Shown here: positions 54,156 through 62,649 of the stretch, in pieces
How the letters are laid out: every line of letters begins with the position of its first letter
How positions within the stretch are numbered: position 1 is the stretch's first letter
Assembly: GCF_918698155.1 (NCBI RefSeq)
Contig: NZ_CAKKLX010000005.1
Span: 1 to 64,000 of the forward strand
Length of the DNA stretch: 64,000 bases
Source of the DNA: Roseomonas sp. CECT 9278
Lineage (GTDB): Bacteria > Pseudomonadota > Alphaproteobacteria > Acetobacterales > Acetobacteraceae
Direction: 5' to 3'
The notes under the pieces: model-generated
Told to the model about the DNA's origin: nothing
The model's input: the letters and a program-made list of their open reading frames with translations, nothing else
Databases searched by the model: none
Translations under genes and position numbers: made by a program

Positions 54156-55513
54156 GCACGCCACCCGCCTGGGCGCTGGATGCGACGGCCCTCGCCGCCG
54201 CCTTCCGCGGCCGCACGCTCGACCCCGTCGCGGCGCTGGACTCCTGCCTGGCGCGGGCGGAGGCGACGAACCCGGTGCTCAACGCGATCGTGACCTTCGA
54301 CATCGCCGGCGCGCGCCAGGCGGCCGAGGCGAGCGCGGCGCGCCACCGCACCGGCGCGCCGCTCGGGCTCTTCGATGGCGTGCCGATCACCGTGAAGGAC
54401 AACCTGTATGTCGGCGGCTTGCGCGCCACCTGGGGCAGCCGGCTGTTCGCCGACCATGTCGCGCCGCGTGACGACATTCCGGTGGCGCGGCTGCGCGCCT
54501 GTGGCGCCGTGATCATCGGCAAGACCAACACGCCCGAACTCGCGCTGTCCGGCTTCACCGACAATGCGGTCTTCGGATCGACGGGCAATCCCTGGGCGCC
54601 GAACCGCCAGCCTGGCGGATCGAGCGGCGGCGCCGTCGCGGCGGTGGCCGCCGGCATGGGTCCGGTGGCGATCGCGACGGATGCCGGCGGGTCGCTGCGC
54701 CGCCCGGCCGGGCATGCCGGCGTCGCGACGCTGAAGGCGACGCCGGGGCGTGTGCCGCGGCGCTGGGGCTTCCCGGCACTGGCCACCGACTTCCAGGTCA
54801 TCGGGCCGATCGCGCGCAGCGTGCGGGACCTTCGCGCGGCATTCGACCTGATCGGGGAGGCGCACACGGCGCCCGCCACCCCCGCCCGCCTGACCATCCT
54901 TGCCGTGAGCCGCTGCGGCGATGCGCCGGTCGATCCCGGCGTGCGCGCCGCCTTCGAGGACGCGCTCGGCGTGCTGCGCGGCCTCGGCCACGCAGTGACG
55001 GAGGTCCCGGCGCCGTGGGATCCGGAGGAGGTCGGTGCGCTGTTCGCCACCATCGCCGCGGTCGGCGTGGCGCGCGTCGTCGCCGGCCAGGCGGGCTGGG
55101 AGGCACTGGTCACGCCCGCCATCCGGGCGCAGGCGGAAACCGGCCTGGCGATGACCGCGCCCGACTATCTGCGCGCGCTGGACCGCATCGGCGTGCTGCG
55201 CGCGGAGCTGCGCGACTGGATCGCCGGGGTGGATGTGCTGGCGACGCCCTCGGCCGCCGTGCTGCCGTGGCCGCGCGACCGACCGGGACCGGCGATGGTC
55301 GATGGTGTCGCCGTCGGGCCGCGGGCGGCCGCGCTGTATTCGACGGTGATCAATCTCGCGGCGCTGCCGGCGGCGGTGGTGCCCTCGGCGCCGGTCGGCG
55401 GGCTGCCGACCGGCCTGCAGCTGGTGGCCGGTCCGTTCCGGGAGGAGCTGCTGCTGGACCTGGCCGAAGCCTATGAAGGGGCGCGGCCCTGGCAGCCTCT
55501 CGCGCCGCTCTGA
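54152..55513 (+). CDS. Amidase (amidase-signature family)
   Basis: A 453-residue hydrolase with Lys82 (PITVKDNLY), the signature QPGGSSGGA (Ser157/158) and nucleophile Ser181 (IATDAGGSLRRP). GTG start in a GTGA overlap with the cyclase gene. Together these two suggest stepwise ring opening and deamidation of a cyclic amide or formamide, which is inference from context. Confidence 0.9.
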   Translation: MSTPPAWALDATALAAAFRGRTLDPVAALDSCLARAEATNPVLNAIVTFDIAGARQAAEASAARHRTGAPLGLFDGVPITVKDNLYVGGLRATWGSRLFADHVAPRDDIPVARLRACGAVIIGKTNTPELALSGFTDNAVFGSTGNPWAPNRQPGGSSGGAVAAVAAGMGPVAIATDAGGSLRRPAGHAGVATLKATPGRVPRRWGFPALATDFQVIGPIARSVRDLRAAFDLIGEAHTAPATPARLTILAVSRCGDAPVDPGVRAAFEDALGVLRGLGHAVTEVPAPWDPEEVGALFATIAAVGVARVVAGQAGWEALVTPAIRAQAETGLAMTAPDYLRALDRIGVLRAELRDWIAGVDVLATPSAAVLPWPRDRPGPAMVDGVAVGPRAAALYSTVINLAALPAAVVPSAPVGGLPTGLQLVAGPFREELLLDLAEAYEGARPWQPLAPL

Positions 55514-55520
55514 CCGCGGG

Positions 55521-56135
55521 TCAGTTGCCGGTGCGGCGCACCGGCAGGGCGGCGGTGTCGATCGCGGCGAGCCAGGCCGGCCCGCCATGCGCGACGAACA
55601 GCGCGGACGCCAGGCCGGCGAAGGCCGTCTGCACGGCCAGGTCGCGCTCCCCGAAGGTCCCGCGCGCCGCATTCGCGCAGATGATCACGCCGAGGTAGTC
55701 GTCGCGCCACAGCATCGGCGTGAACATCGACGAACCGGCACGGAAGGCCTGCAGGATCTTCACGAAACTCGCATGCAGCGTGGTGTCGTGCAGCACCATC
55801 GCCCGGCGCGTCGCCGCGACATGGCCGGGATGGCCGAGCGCGATGTCCACCAGCTCATGGTGCTGCGCGGCGGGGAAATTGACCGGCGCGCCGATCAGAT
55901 GGTGCCGTCCGTCCGGCATGCGCAGGAAGACGGCGCAGGCGCTGGTCACCGCCGGCGGCGGATCGTCGCGAAAGGCCCCCGGCGCCAGCGCCGCCGCGCG
56001 GTCGCCGAGCAAGGCGGGCAGCGTGCGGGTGACGCACCACAGCGCGTCCTCCGGTCCCGCGGCGGCGGCCGCCTCGGCCGCGACGCGGGTCAGTGCCAGC
56101 ATCGCATCGTGGGAGAGTTCGAGCGTGTCGCGCAT
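55521..56135 (-). CDS. GAF domain protein
   Basis: A 204-residue protein beginning MRDTLELSHDAMLALTRVAAEAAAAAGPEDALWCVTRTL. A single GAF-like domain spans most of it (VFLRMPDGRHHLIGAPVNFPAAQHHELVDIALGHPG, SMFTPMLWRDDYLGVIICANAARGTFGERDLAVQTAFAGLASALFVAH). There is no output domain, so it may be a small-molecule sensor acting through a partner. It is encoded 8 bp after the frameshifted Bug receptor. Confidence 0.8.
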   Translation of the reverse strand: MRDTLELSHDAMLALTRVAAEAAAAAGPEDALWCVTRTLPALLGDRAAALAPGAFRDDPPPAVTSACAVFLRMPDGRHHLIGAPVNFPAAQHHELVDIALGHPGHVAATRRAMVLHDTTLHASFVKILQAFRAGSSMFTPMLWRDDYLGVIICANAARGTFGERDLAVQTAFAGLASALFVAHGGPAWLAAIDTAALPVRRTGN

Positions 56136-56143
56136 GCGGCGCC

Positions 56144-57096
56144 CTATTGCAGGAGGTTGAGCTGCCGGGCGACGGCGCCGAGCGCCTCGTACTCGGCACG
56201 GATGGAGCGCGCGAAGGCCTCGCCGGTCTCGATCTGCATGACCGCGGCCTGTTCGCGCATGAGTGTCGCGAAGGCAGGGTGCTGCGCCGCCTCGGTGAAG
56301 GCCGTCGTCAGGCGGTCGAGCCGATCGGCCGGCAGGCCACGCGGCGCGATCAGGCCCCACCAGATGGTGATCGCCATGTCGGCCAGGCCGATCGCGCCGA
56401 GGCCCTGGCTGCCGGGCGCCTCGGGGAACCCTCGGCCGTGGTGAGCATCAGGCACTTGGCGCGGTCGCCGCGCAGCGCCGGCACCGCGCCGGTCAGCGAC
56501 CCGCCATAGAAGGTGATGTGGCCGCCGAGGAAGGCGGGCAGCGTCTGCCCCGCGCCCTGGAACGGCACCGCGGTCAGGTCGAGCCCGAGCCGCTGCCAGA
56601 CGCGCTGGACGCCGAGATGCATGACGCCGCCCATGCCCTCGTTGCCCCAGGTGTATTGGCCGGGATTGGCGCGAATGCGCTCCACCATCTCGGTCAGGTT
56701 CGAGGCCGGGAAATCCGGGCGGGCGCAGATCGCGAAGGGCGAATAGCCCACGCGCAGCACCGGCGTGTAGCTGTCGAGCCGGTAGCGCGCGCCCAGCGTG
56801 TGCGGCGCCGCGGTCAGCGGGGTGTTCCAGACGAAGCCGAGCGTATGGCCGTCAGGCCTGGAATCGATGACGAACTGCGTGCCGATCGTGCCGCTGCCGC
56901 CGGGGCGGTTCTCGACGATGATCGGCTGGCCGAGCGACGAGCCGATGAGCTCGACCAGCTTTCGCGCGAAGATGTCGGTGCCGCCGCCAGGATTGACCGG
57001 GACGATGATGCGGATGGGACGATCCGGGAAGGTCTGCGCGGCTGCGGGCAAGGCCGCGAGCGCGAACAGGCAGGCGATGACGGTGCGGATGAGCAT
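56144..57096 (-). pseudogene. Bug family receptor with a one-base frameshift
   Basis: The N-terminal frame starts at 57096 with a signal peptide (MLIRTVIACLFALAALPAAAQ), FPDRPIRIIVPVNPGG, ENRPGGSGTIG and PDGHTLGFVWNTPL, and runs as a normal Bug receptor to CLMLTTAEG. It then goes out of frame at about 56430-56433. The rest of the family sequence (FPEAPGSQGLGAIGLADMAITIWWGLIAPRGLPADRL to RQLNLLQ) continues in the next frame to 56144. One missing G in a short G/C run explains it. It is either a recent pseudogene or a sequencing error, as the remainder is intact. Confidence 0.88.
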
Positions 57097-57650
57097 CTGG
57101 ACCCCCTTGCGTTCAACCGTGCCGTGGCGTCGGCGGATTTAAATTCCGCCTGTAAGCAACCATACGAGCGCGGCGCGCGGTTGGAAAGGGGCGGCCTCGG
57201 GCGCGGCCTGCCAGCATCCCCGCACCGCGGTGCTCCGTTGCCCAGTACGGACTTCGGGCAATGGGGAGTGTCGCGCCAAGGCGAGCGACGGCCGCGGTGA
57301 ACCACCGCCTTGTACCTGAGGCCTTCGTTATCCGTAGGAAAACGCCCAGGCCAGGAGCTCCGGCGAATACCGCCGCTGGAGAACGATGGTTCGCCTTCTT
57401 CGCGTCCGGCCAGTCAACAGGTCCGCCCCGAAAACCCCAGGAACCCTGCCACTCAGCGCGGCGGTCAGTCAGGCGGAGAGTGCGGTTCGCATGGGAACTG
57501 GCGGCGGGAGTGCTGCCGGATTCAAACCGTCGCGGGCTTTCTCGGGGTCTGCCAGGCGGCAGCCTGCTCGGTGCGGGAACGGGACAGGCACCAGGCCCCG
57601 CGGTCATCCACCTGCGCGACGTCCGGCGCGACCGGAGAACATCGTCCCCA
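57097..57650. other. Intergenic stretch without a recognisable gene
   Basis: Between the Bug pseudogene start and the LysR stop, no frame has convincing coding character. The start-proximal part holds GGCGGA/TCCGCC arms around TTTAAAT (57132-57150) and the recurrent GCAACCATAC (57156-57165), likely promoter elements for the Bug gene. Further left are a 12-bp perfect palindrome GCACCGCGGTGC (57222-57233) and a TTGCCC/GGGCAA stem (57238-57261). The remainder appears less GC-rich than its neighbours and may be decayed sequence. Confidence 0.55.
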
Positions 57651-58589
57651 TCATCGTCGCCGCCAGCTGCTGCTCGCGGCCTCGGCAGCGGCGTGCGCCG
57701 GCATCGCGGCGCTGATCGCCGCACTTATCCGCTTGGCCCATCGCCAGGCATTGTCATGTGCGGCCGCATAGACGGCGAAGGCGAAGGGCAGGCCTGGCTC
57801 GAAGCCGATCGTGGCGCCCCCTGCCCGACGATGCGCGCTGGCGGTCATGGGGTCCGCCACCGCCACGCCAAGCCCGCGCAGCACCAGCTGCGACGCGGAG
57901 AGCGATTGCTGGGTCTCCGCCACCAGCCGCGGTTCCACGCCCGCATCGGCGAAGGTGCGATCCGTTCCCAGCCGCGTCATTGACCCCGCGCCGAGGGCGA
58001 TGAACGGAACCGCCTCGCACTCCGCAGCCTGCACCGGCCTCGCGCGTCCTGCCCAGGGATGTCCCGCCGGCAGCAGCAATTCGCAGACTGCCTCAAACCG
58101 TGCGACCTCCCGGCCGACCGCCATGGCGGCAGGGATCATCGCGATCGCAATGTCGCATTGCCGCTCCAGCAACTGTCCAAGGACATGCTGCGAGGCGCCG
58201 ATCTGCAGGCGCAGGACGGGCGCACCCTTCGCCGCGGCCAGCCCTGCGAGGGCATCCGGCAGCAATGTGAGGCCCAATGCCGGGATCGCCGCGATGGTCA
58301 CGGCGCCGGCCTGGCTCGCCGCGATCTGCCGCGCTCGGCGTACCACCTCATCGAGGCCGCGGAAGGAGCGCTCGACCTCGCCGAACAACTCCAAGGCCTC
58401 GGGCCTCGCGGTCAATCGGGGGCCGCGCCGCTCGAACAGGGCGATGCCGAGCCGGCCTTCCATCTCCGCCACCAGCCGGCTCACCGAGGGCTGCGCCACG
58501 TTCAGCATCGCCGCGGCGCGGGAAATGCTGCCGGTCAGGATCACCGCGCGGAAGGCTTCCACCATGCGGTGCGTGAGGGTGCCGGCCAT
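57651..58589 (-). CDS. LysR family transcriptional regulator
   Basis: A 312-residue LysR-type regulator. The N-terminal winged helix is MVEAFRAVILTGSISRAAAMLNVAQPSVSRLVAEMEGRLGIALFERRGPRLTARPEA, followed by a two-lobe effector domain (VTIAAIPALGLTLLPDALAGLAA through FIALGAGSMTRLGTDRTF). The sequence resembles the opine/nopaline catabolism regulators (NocR/OccR type). That would suit the divergent polyamine/opine-type transport and oxidation operon, which it probably activates. Confidence 0.92.
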   Translation of the reverse strand: MAGTLTHRMVEAFRAVILTGSISRAAAMLNVAQPSVSRLVAEMEGRLGIALFERRGPRLTARPEALELFGEVERSFRGLDEVVRRARQIAASQAGAVTIAAIPALGLTLLPDALAGLAAAKGAPVLRLQIGASQHVLGQLLERQCDIAIAMIPAAMAVGREVARFEAVCELLLPAGHPWAGRARPVQAAECEAVPFIALGAGSMTRLGTDRTFADAGVEPRLVAETQQSLSASQLVLRGLGVAVADPMTASAHRRAGGATIGFEPGLPFAFAVYAAAHDNAWRWAKRISAAISAAMPAHAAAEAASSSWRRR

Positions 58590-58686
58590 GCCTTAATATA
58601 GAAATTTCGTATGATAGGCACAATTGATGATAGTTTTTTTATGCATTCGCGTCTGCTTTCCTCGGGCCTCCTGACGAGAGGCATCG
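58590..58686. promoter_or_regulatory. Divergent LysR/transport-operon promoter region
   Basis: This 97-bp gap is strikingly AT-rich for the window. It holds the perfect 8-bp palindrome GAAATTTC at 58601-58608, flanked by ATATA and GTATGAT, a plausible LysR-type binding site, and a run of seven T at about 58634-58640. Its position between divergent starts supports regulation of both directions. Confidence 0.5.
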
Positions 58687-59715
58687 ATGAAGACCCTTGC
58701 AGCGCTCCTTCTCACGGTCCTGATCGCCGGCCAGGCCCAGGCGCAACAGCGCATCCTGTATTTCGCAGGCTATGGCGGCAGCACCGAAGGCACCCTGCGC
58801 CAGCGCATCCTGCCGTCCTTCGAGCGCGCCCATGGCGTGGAGATCCGCTATGTCGCCGGTGCCTCGGCCGCGAACCTCGCGCGGTTGCAGGCGCAGCGCG
58901 GCAATCCCGAGATCGATGTCGCGCTGCTCGATGACGGACCGATGGAACAGGCTGCGGCGCTTGGCCTGTGCACGGATGTCGAGCCATCGATCGAACGCGA
59001 CAGCCTCTATCCGCTCGCCCGCCTCGCCGGGGGCCGCGCTGTCGGGCTGGGCCTGGTGTCGACCGGCATCGCCTACAACACGCAGGTCTTCGCGCGCGAA
59101 GGCTGGCCTGCGCCCACATCCTGGAACGACCTGGGCGATGCACGCTTCCGCCGGCGCCTGCTGGTGCCATCGATCACCAACACCTACGGGCTGCACACGC
59201 TGCTGATGCTGGCGCGCGCGGCCGGCGGCGACGAGGGGCGTATCGAGCCCGGCTTCACCGCGATGACGCGCACGGTCGCGCCCAATGTGCTGTCCTTCGA
59301 GACGTCGTCGGCCAAGATCTCCGAACTGTTCCAGACTGGCGCGGTCAGCATCGGCGTCTGGGGCAACGGGCGCGTGCACGCCTTGGCCGGCGCCGGCTTC
59401 CCCATCGCCTTCGTCGTGCCGGCCGAGGGCGCGGTCGCCCTGCAGACCGCGCTCTGCCCTGTCAGCGGCAGCGACGTGCCGGACCTGGCGCAGGCGCTGA
59501 TCCGACACCTGCTCTCGCCGGCATCGCAGGCCATCCTGGCGGCGGAAGCCGGCTGGGGCCCCACCAACCGCGCCACGACCCTCACGCCGCCGATCGCCGG
59601 GCAGGTCATCTATGGCCCCGAGGCGGTGCAGCGGCTGATCGCGCCGGACTGGGCCGCCATCAACGCGGCGCGCGCAGAATGGACCCGGCGCTGGACGCGC
59701 ACGGTGGAGCGCTGA
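58687..59715 (+). CDS. Spermidine/putrescine-type ABC transporter substrate-binding protein
   Basis: A 342-residue periplasmic receptor with a Sec signal peptide (MKTLAALLLTVLIAGQAQAQ). The family features are ILYFAGYGGSTEGTLRQRILPSFERAHGVEIRYVAGASAANLARLQAQRGNPEIDVALLDDG, then STGIAYNTQVF and PTSWNDLGDARFRRRL. It belongs with PotD/AfuA-like proteins. The acidic patch of true polyamine binders is not obvious, so the ligand could be another amine, opine or amino acid. It is first in a six-gene operon. Confidence 0.9.
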   Translation: MKTLAALLLTVLIAGQAQAQQRILYFAGYGGSTEGTLRQRILPSFERAHGVEIRYVAGASAANLARLQAQRGNPEIDVALLDDGPMEQAAALGLCTDVEPSIERDSLYPLARLAGGRAVGLGLVSTGIAYNTQVFAREGWPAPTSWNDLGDARFRRRLLVPSITNTYGLHTLLMLARAAGGDEGRIEPGFTAMTRTVAPNVLSFETSSAKISELFQTGAVSIGVWGNGRVHALAGAGFPIAFVVPAEGAVALQTALCPVSGSDVPDLAQALIRHLLSPASQAILAAEAGWGPTNRATTLTPPIAGQVIYGPEAVQRLIAPDWAAINAARAEWTRRWTRTVER

Positions 59716-59718
59716 CCC

Positions 59719-60711
59719 ATGCCTGAGGTCGCGCTGGAGAACCTCACGCGCCGCTATGGCGCGCAACTCGTGGTGGACCGGGTGAACCTGCTGGTCGCCG
59801 AAGGCGAGTTTCTTTGCCTGCTCGGCCCGAGCGGCTGCGGCAAGACCACCACCCTGCAGATGGTCGCGGGCTTCGTGGAACCGACCCTGGGCACGGTTCG
59901 GCTGGCCGGGCGTGACGTCTCGCAGGTGCCCCCGGCGCGCCGCGGCCTTGGCGTCGTGTTCCAGTCCTATGCCCTGTTCCCGCACATGAGCGTGGCGGAG
60001 AACGTCGCCTTCGGACTGGCGATGCGCCGCGTGCCGCGCGCTGAAGCCGCTTCGCGCGTCGCCGATGCCCTGGCCATGGTTCGCCTGTCCGGCATGGAGC
60101 AGCGCTATCCGCGCCAGCTTTCAGGCGGGCAGCAGCAGCGGGTGGCCCTGGCCCGCGCGCTGGTGATCCGCCCGCAGGCGCTGTTGCTGGATGAACCGCT
60201 GTCCAACCTCGACGCCAAGCTGCGCGACGAGATGCAGCTCGAGTTGCGGCGCATCCATCGGGACGCCGGCATCACGGCCATCATGGTCACCCACGACCAG
60301 GGCGAAGCGATGGCCCTTGCCGACCGCATCGCCATCATGAATGCCGGGGTGATCGAGCAGGTCGGACCGCCCGAGGCGGTCTATGACCAACCCGCCACCG
60401 CCTTTGTCGCCGGCTTCCTCGGCCGCACCAACCTGCTGGACGCGGCGATGCTGCGCGGCATCGCGCCGGCCGGCACGGCGCCGCGCTGGTCGTTGCGGCC
60501 GGAGCGGCTTCGCATCACCGCGCCCGGTGAAGGGCAGCTCGCCGGGCGGGTGAGCACGCGTGTCTTCCAGGGCAGCCAGACGCTGTACGAACTCGACACG
60601 CCGTTGGGTGCGCTGTTCTGCGTGCAGGGCGCGGGCAGCGGCGGCGCGAGCGAAGGCCAGGCGGTCGGCATCGCTTTCGACGCCGCCGATCTGCGGCCGC
60701 TCGCGGCATGA
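59719..60711 (+). CDS. ABC transporter ATP-binding protein (PotA-like)
   Basis: A 330-residue ATPase with Walker A (GPSGCGKTT, 36-44), Q-loop (VVFQSYALFPHMSVAENVAFGL), signature LSGGQQQRVALARAL, Walker B (ALLLDEPLSNLDAKLRDEM) and a C-terminal TOBE-type domain. It powers import of the ligand bound by the preceding gene. It starts 3 nt after the receptor and overlaps the first permease by 4 bp. Confidence 0.95.
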   Translation: MPEVALENLTRRYGAQLVVDRVNLLVAEGEFLCLLGPSGCGKTTTLQMVAGFVEPTLGTVRLAGRDVSQVPPARRGLGVVFQSYALFPHMSVAENVAFGLAMRRVPRAEAASRVADALAMVRLSGMEQRYPRQLSGGQQQRVALARALVIRPQALLLDEPLSNLDAKLRDEMQLELRRIHRDAGITAIMVTHDQGEAMALADRIAIMNAGVIEQVGPPEAVYDQPATAFVAGFLGRTNLLDAAMLRGIAPAGTAPRWSLRPERLRITAPGEGQLAGRVSTRVFQGSQTLYELDTPLGALFCVQGAGSGGASEGQAVGIAFDAADLRPLAA

Positions 60712-61562
60712 CCACGACGTGGCGGTTCTGGTTGCTCAGCGGCCCGGCACTGACCTTCTATGCGCTGGTGCTGCTGGTGCCGCTCGGGCTGACCGCGCTG
60801 CTCAGCCTGCAGACGGCGGACCCCGCGACCGGCGCCGGCGCACCGCTCGGCCTGCACAACTATGCCGAGGTCCTGAGCGACTCCTACTTTCTCGAGATCT
60901 TCGTGCGGACCCTCGCGCTCGCGCTCGTGACGACGATCGCGTGCCTGCTGCTGGGGGTGCCGGAGGCGATCATCCTGCACCGGATGCGCGCGCCCTGGCG
61001 CGGACTGTTCCTGCTGGTGATCCTGGGCCCGCTGCTCATTGCGGTGGTGGTGCGCACGCTGGGCTGGGCGCTGGTGTTCGGCCCGCAGGGCGTGCTCGGC
61101 GCCGCCGGCGTCGCCCTGGGCTGGAGCCGCGAACCGGTCTCGCTGATGTACACCAGCGCCGGCGTGACCATCGCGCTGGTGCATGTGCTGGTGCCGTTCA
61201 TGGTGGTCGCGGTCTGGGCCGCGCTGCAACGCGGCGACGCGCAGGCGGAACACGCCGCAGCCTCGCTCGGCGCGGGCGGCTTCACGATCTTTCGGCGCAT
61301 CCTGCTGCCGCGGATCGTGCCGGGCATCGCCTCGGGCTCGGTTGTCGTGTTCTCGCTCGCGGCGACGGCCTTCGCCACGCCCGCAATCATCGGCGGTCGC
61401 CGCCTGAAGGTGGCGGCCACGGCCGCGCAGGATGAATTCCTCGCGACGCTGAACTGGCCGCTCGGGGCCGCCATCGCCGTCATCCTGCTGGTCGGCAATC
61501 TCGGCATCCTGCTGGCCTACGACCGCCTGGTCAAACGCCGCTTCGCGGAGAGCTTCCGATGA
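60708..61562 (+). CDS. ABC transporter permease (PotB-like)
   Basis: A 284-residue inner-membrane protein with six predicted helices and the coupling EAA-type loop EHAAASLGAGGFTIFRRILLPRIVPGIASGSVVVFSLAATAFATP. It forms half the channel with the next gene. It overlaps both neighbours by 4 bp. Confidence 0.93.
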   Translation: MTTTWRFWLLSGPALTFYALVLLVPLGLTALLSLQTADPATGAGAPLGLHNYAEVLSDSYFLEIFVRTLALALVTTIACLLLGVPEAIILHRMRAPWRGLFLLVILGPLLIAVVVRTLGWALVFGPQGVLGAAGVALGWSREPVSLMYTSAGVTIALVHVLVPFMVVAVWAALQRGDAQAEHAAASLGAGGFTIFRRILLPRIVPGIASGSVVVFSLAATAFATPAIIGGRRLKVAATAAQDEFLATLNWPLGAAIAVILLVGNLGILLAYDRLVKRRFAESFR

Positions 61563-62356
61563 TCCGCAACGGCCCCGTCGCGCTCCTGTTCCACGCGGTG
61601 TTCATCGGCTTCATGCTTGCGCCGCTTGTGCTGGTCTGCGTGGTTTCCTTCACCGACCGGGCGTTTCTCTCGCTGCCATCCTGGCCGCCATCGCTGCGCT
61701 GGTACCATGCGCTGGCGGAGAATGCCGACTTCATCCGCGCCTTCCGGACCAGCCTGTGGCTGGGCCTGGCCTCAGCAACGCTGGCGGTGGTGCTCAGCGT
61801 GCCGGCGGCGATGGCCATCGCGCGGCATCCGGCGCGCGGCGCCGAGCCGGTGCGCGCATTCCTGCTCTCGCCGCTGCTGGTGCCGCATGTCGTGCTGGGC
61901 GTCGCCTTCCTGCGCTTCTTCAGCGGCGCCGGCATCAACGGAACATTCGTCGCGCTTCTGGTGGCGCATGTGCTGATCATCCTGCCCTACGCGCTGCAAC
62001 TCGTCCTCGCGGCCGCGTATGGCGTCGATCCGCGGCTGGGGCAGGCGGCGGTGTCGCTGGGCGCCCAACCGCTGCAGGTGTTCCGGCGCGTGACCCTGCC
62101 GCTACTCATGCCGGGCATCGCCAGCGGCTGGCTGCTCGCCTTCCTGCATTCCTTCGATGAGCTGACGATGACCGTCTTCCTGGCTGACCCTGGCACGACC
62201 ACCCTGCCGGTGCGGCTGTATCTGCACATCGAGGAGACGATCGACCCGCTGGTCACGGCGGCATCGAGCCTTCTCATCATCGGCGCGCTGGTGCTGATGG
62301 CGCTGCTGGACCGGCTCTATGGGCTCGACCGGCTGCTCGCCGGCAAGGGGCGCTAG
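61559..62356 (+). CDS. ABC transporter permease (PotC-like)
   Basis: A 265-residue six-helix permease with the loop GQAAVSLGAQPLQVFRRVTLPLLMPGIASGWLLAFLHSFDELTMTVFL, where FDELTMTVFL is characteristic of PotC-type subunits. It completes the importer and is followed 2 nt later by the 2Fe-2S gene, tying uptake to oxidation. Confidence 0.93.
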   Translation: MIRNGPVALLFHAVFIGFMLAPLVLVCVVSFTDRAFLSLPSWPPSLRWYHALAENADFIRAFRTSLWLGLASATLAVVLSVPAAMAIARHPARGAEPVRAFLLSPLLVPHVVLGVAFLRFFSGAGINGTFVALLVAHVLIILPYALQLVLAAAYGVDPRLGQAAVSLGAQPLQVFRRVTLPLLMPGIASGWLLAFLHSFDELTMTVFLADPGTTTLPVRLYLHIEETIDPLVTAASSLLIIGALVLMALLDRLYGLDRLLAGKGR

Positions 62357-62358
62357 GG

Positions 62359-62649
62359 ATGGCCTTCAGGCTTGCCGCCGGCGCCGATGCCCAGCCGATG
62401 ATCGAAGTCACGCTGGACGGCGCCCCATGCCAGGCGCGCGCCACCTGGACCGTCGCCGACCTGCTGCTCGCGGCGGGCGTCACACCGTACCGGCGCAGCG
62501 CCGTCTCCGGCGCGGCGCGCGCGCCCTTCTGCATGATGGGCAGCTGCTTCGACTGCCTCGTGACGATCGATGGCGTGCCTGACAGCCAGGGCTGCCTGCG
62601 CCGCCTCGCGCCCGGCATGCGCATCGAACGGCAGGCGGGACCGGCATGA
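62359..62649 (+). CDS. (2Fe-2S)-binding protein (HcnA/opine oxidase small-subunit type)
   Basis: A 96-residue ferredoxin-like subunit with cluster ligands Cys58, Cys63, Cys66 and Cys79 (FCMMGSCFDCLVTIDGVPDSQGCLRR, C-x4-C-x2-C-x12-C). Small proteins of this type pair with two flavoproteins in hydrogen cyanide synthase, opine oxidases and D-hydroxyproline dehydrogenase. The stop overlaps the flavoprotein start (ATGA). Confidence 0.9.
   Translation: MAFRLAAGADAQPMIEVTLDGAPCQARATWTVADLLLAAGVTPYRRSAVSGAARAPFCMMGSCFDCLVTIDGVPDSQGCLRRLAPGMRIERQAGPA

Noticed and set aside
57113-57724. Candidate gene of about 200 codons in the gap left of the LysR gene
   Set aside because: No motif, biased Arg/Pro/Ser composition, and overlap with the LysR 3' end; not supportable as coding.
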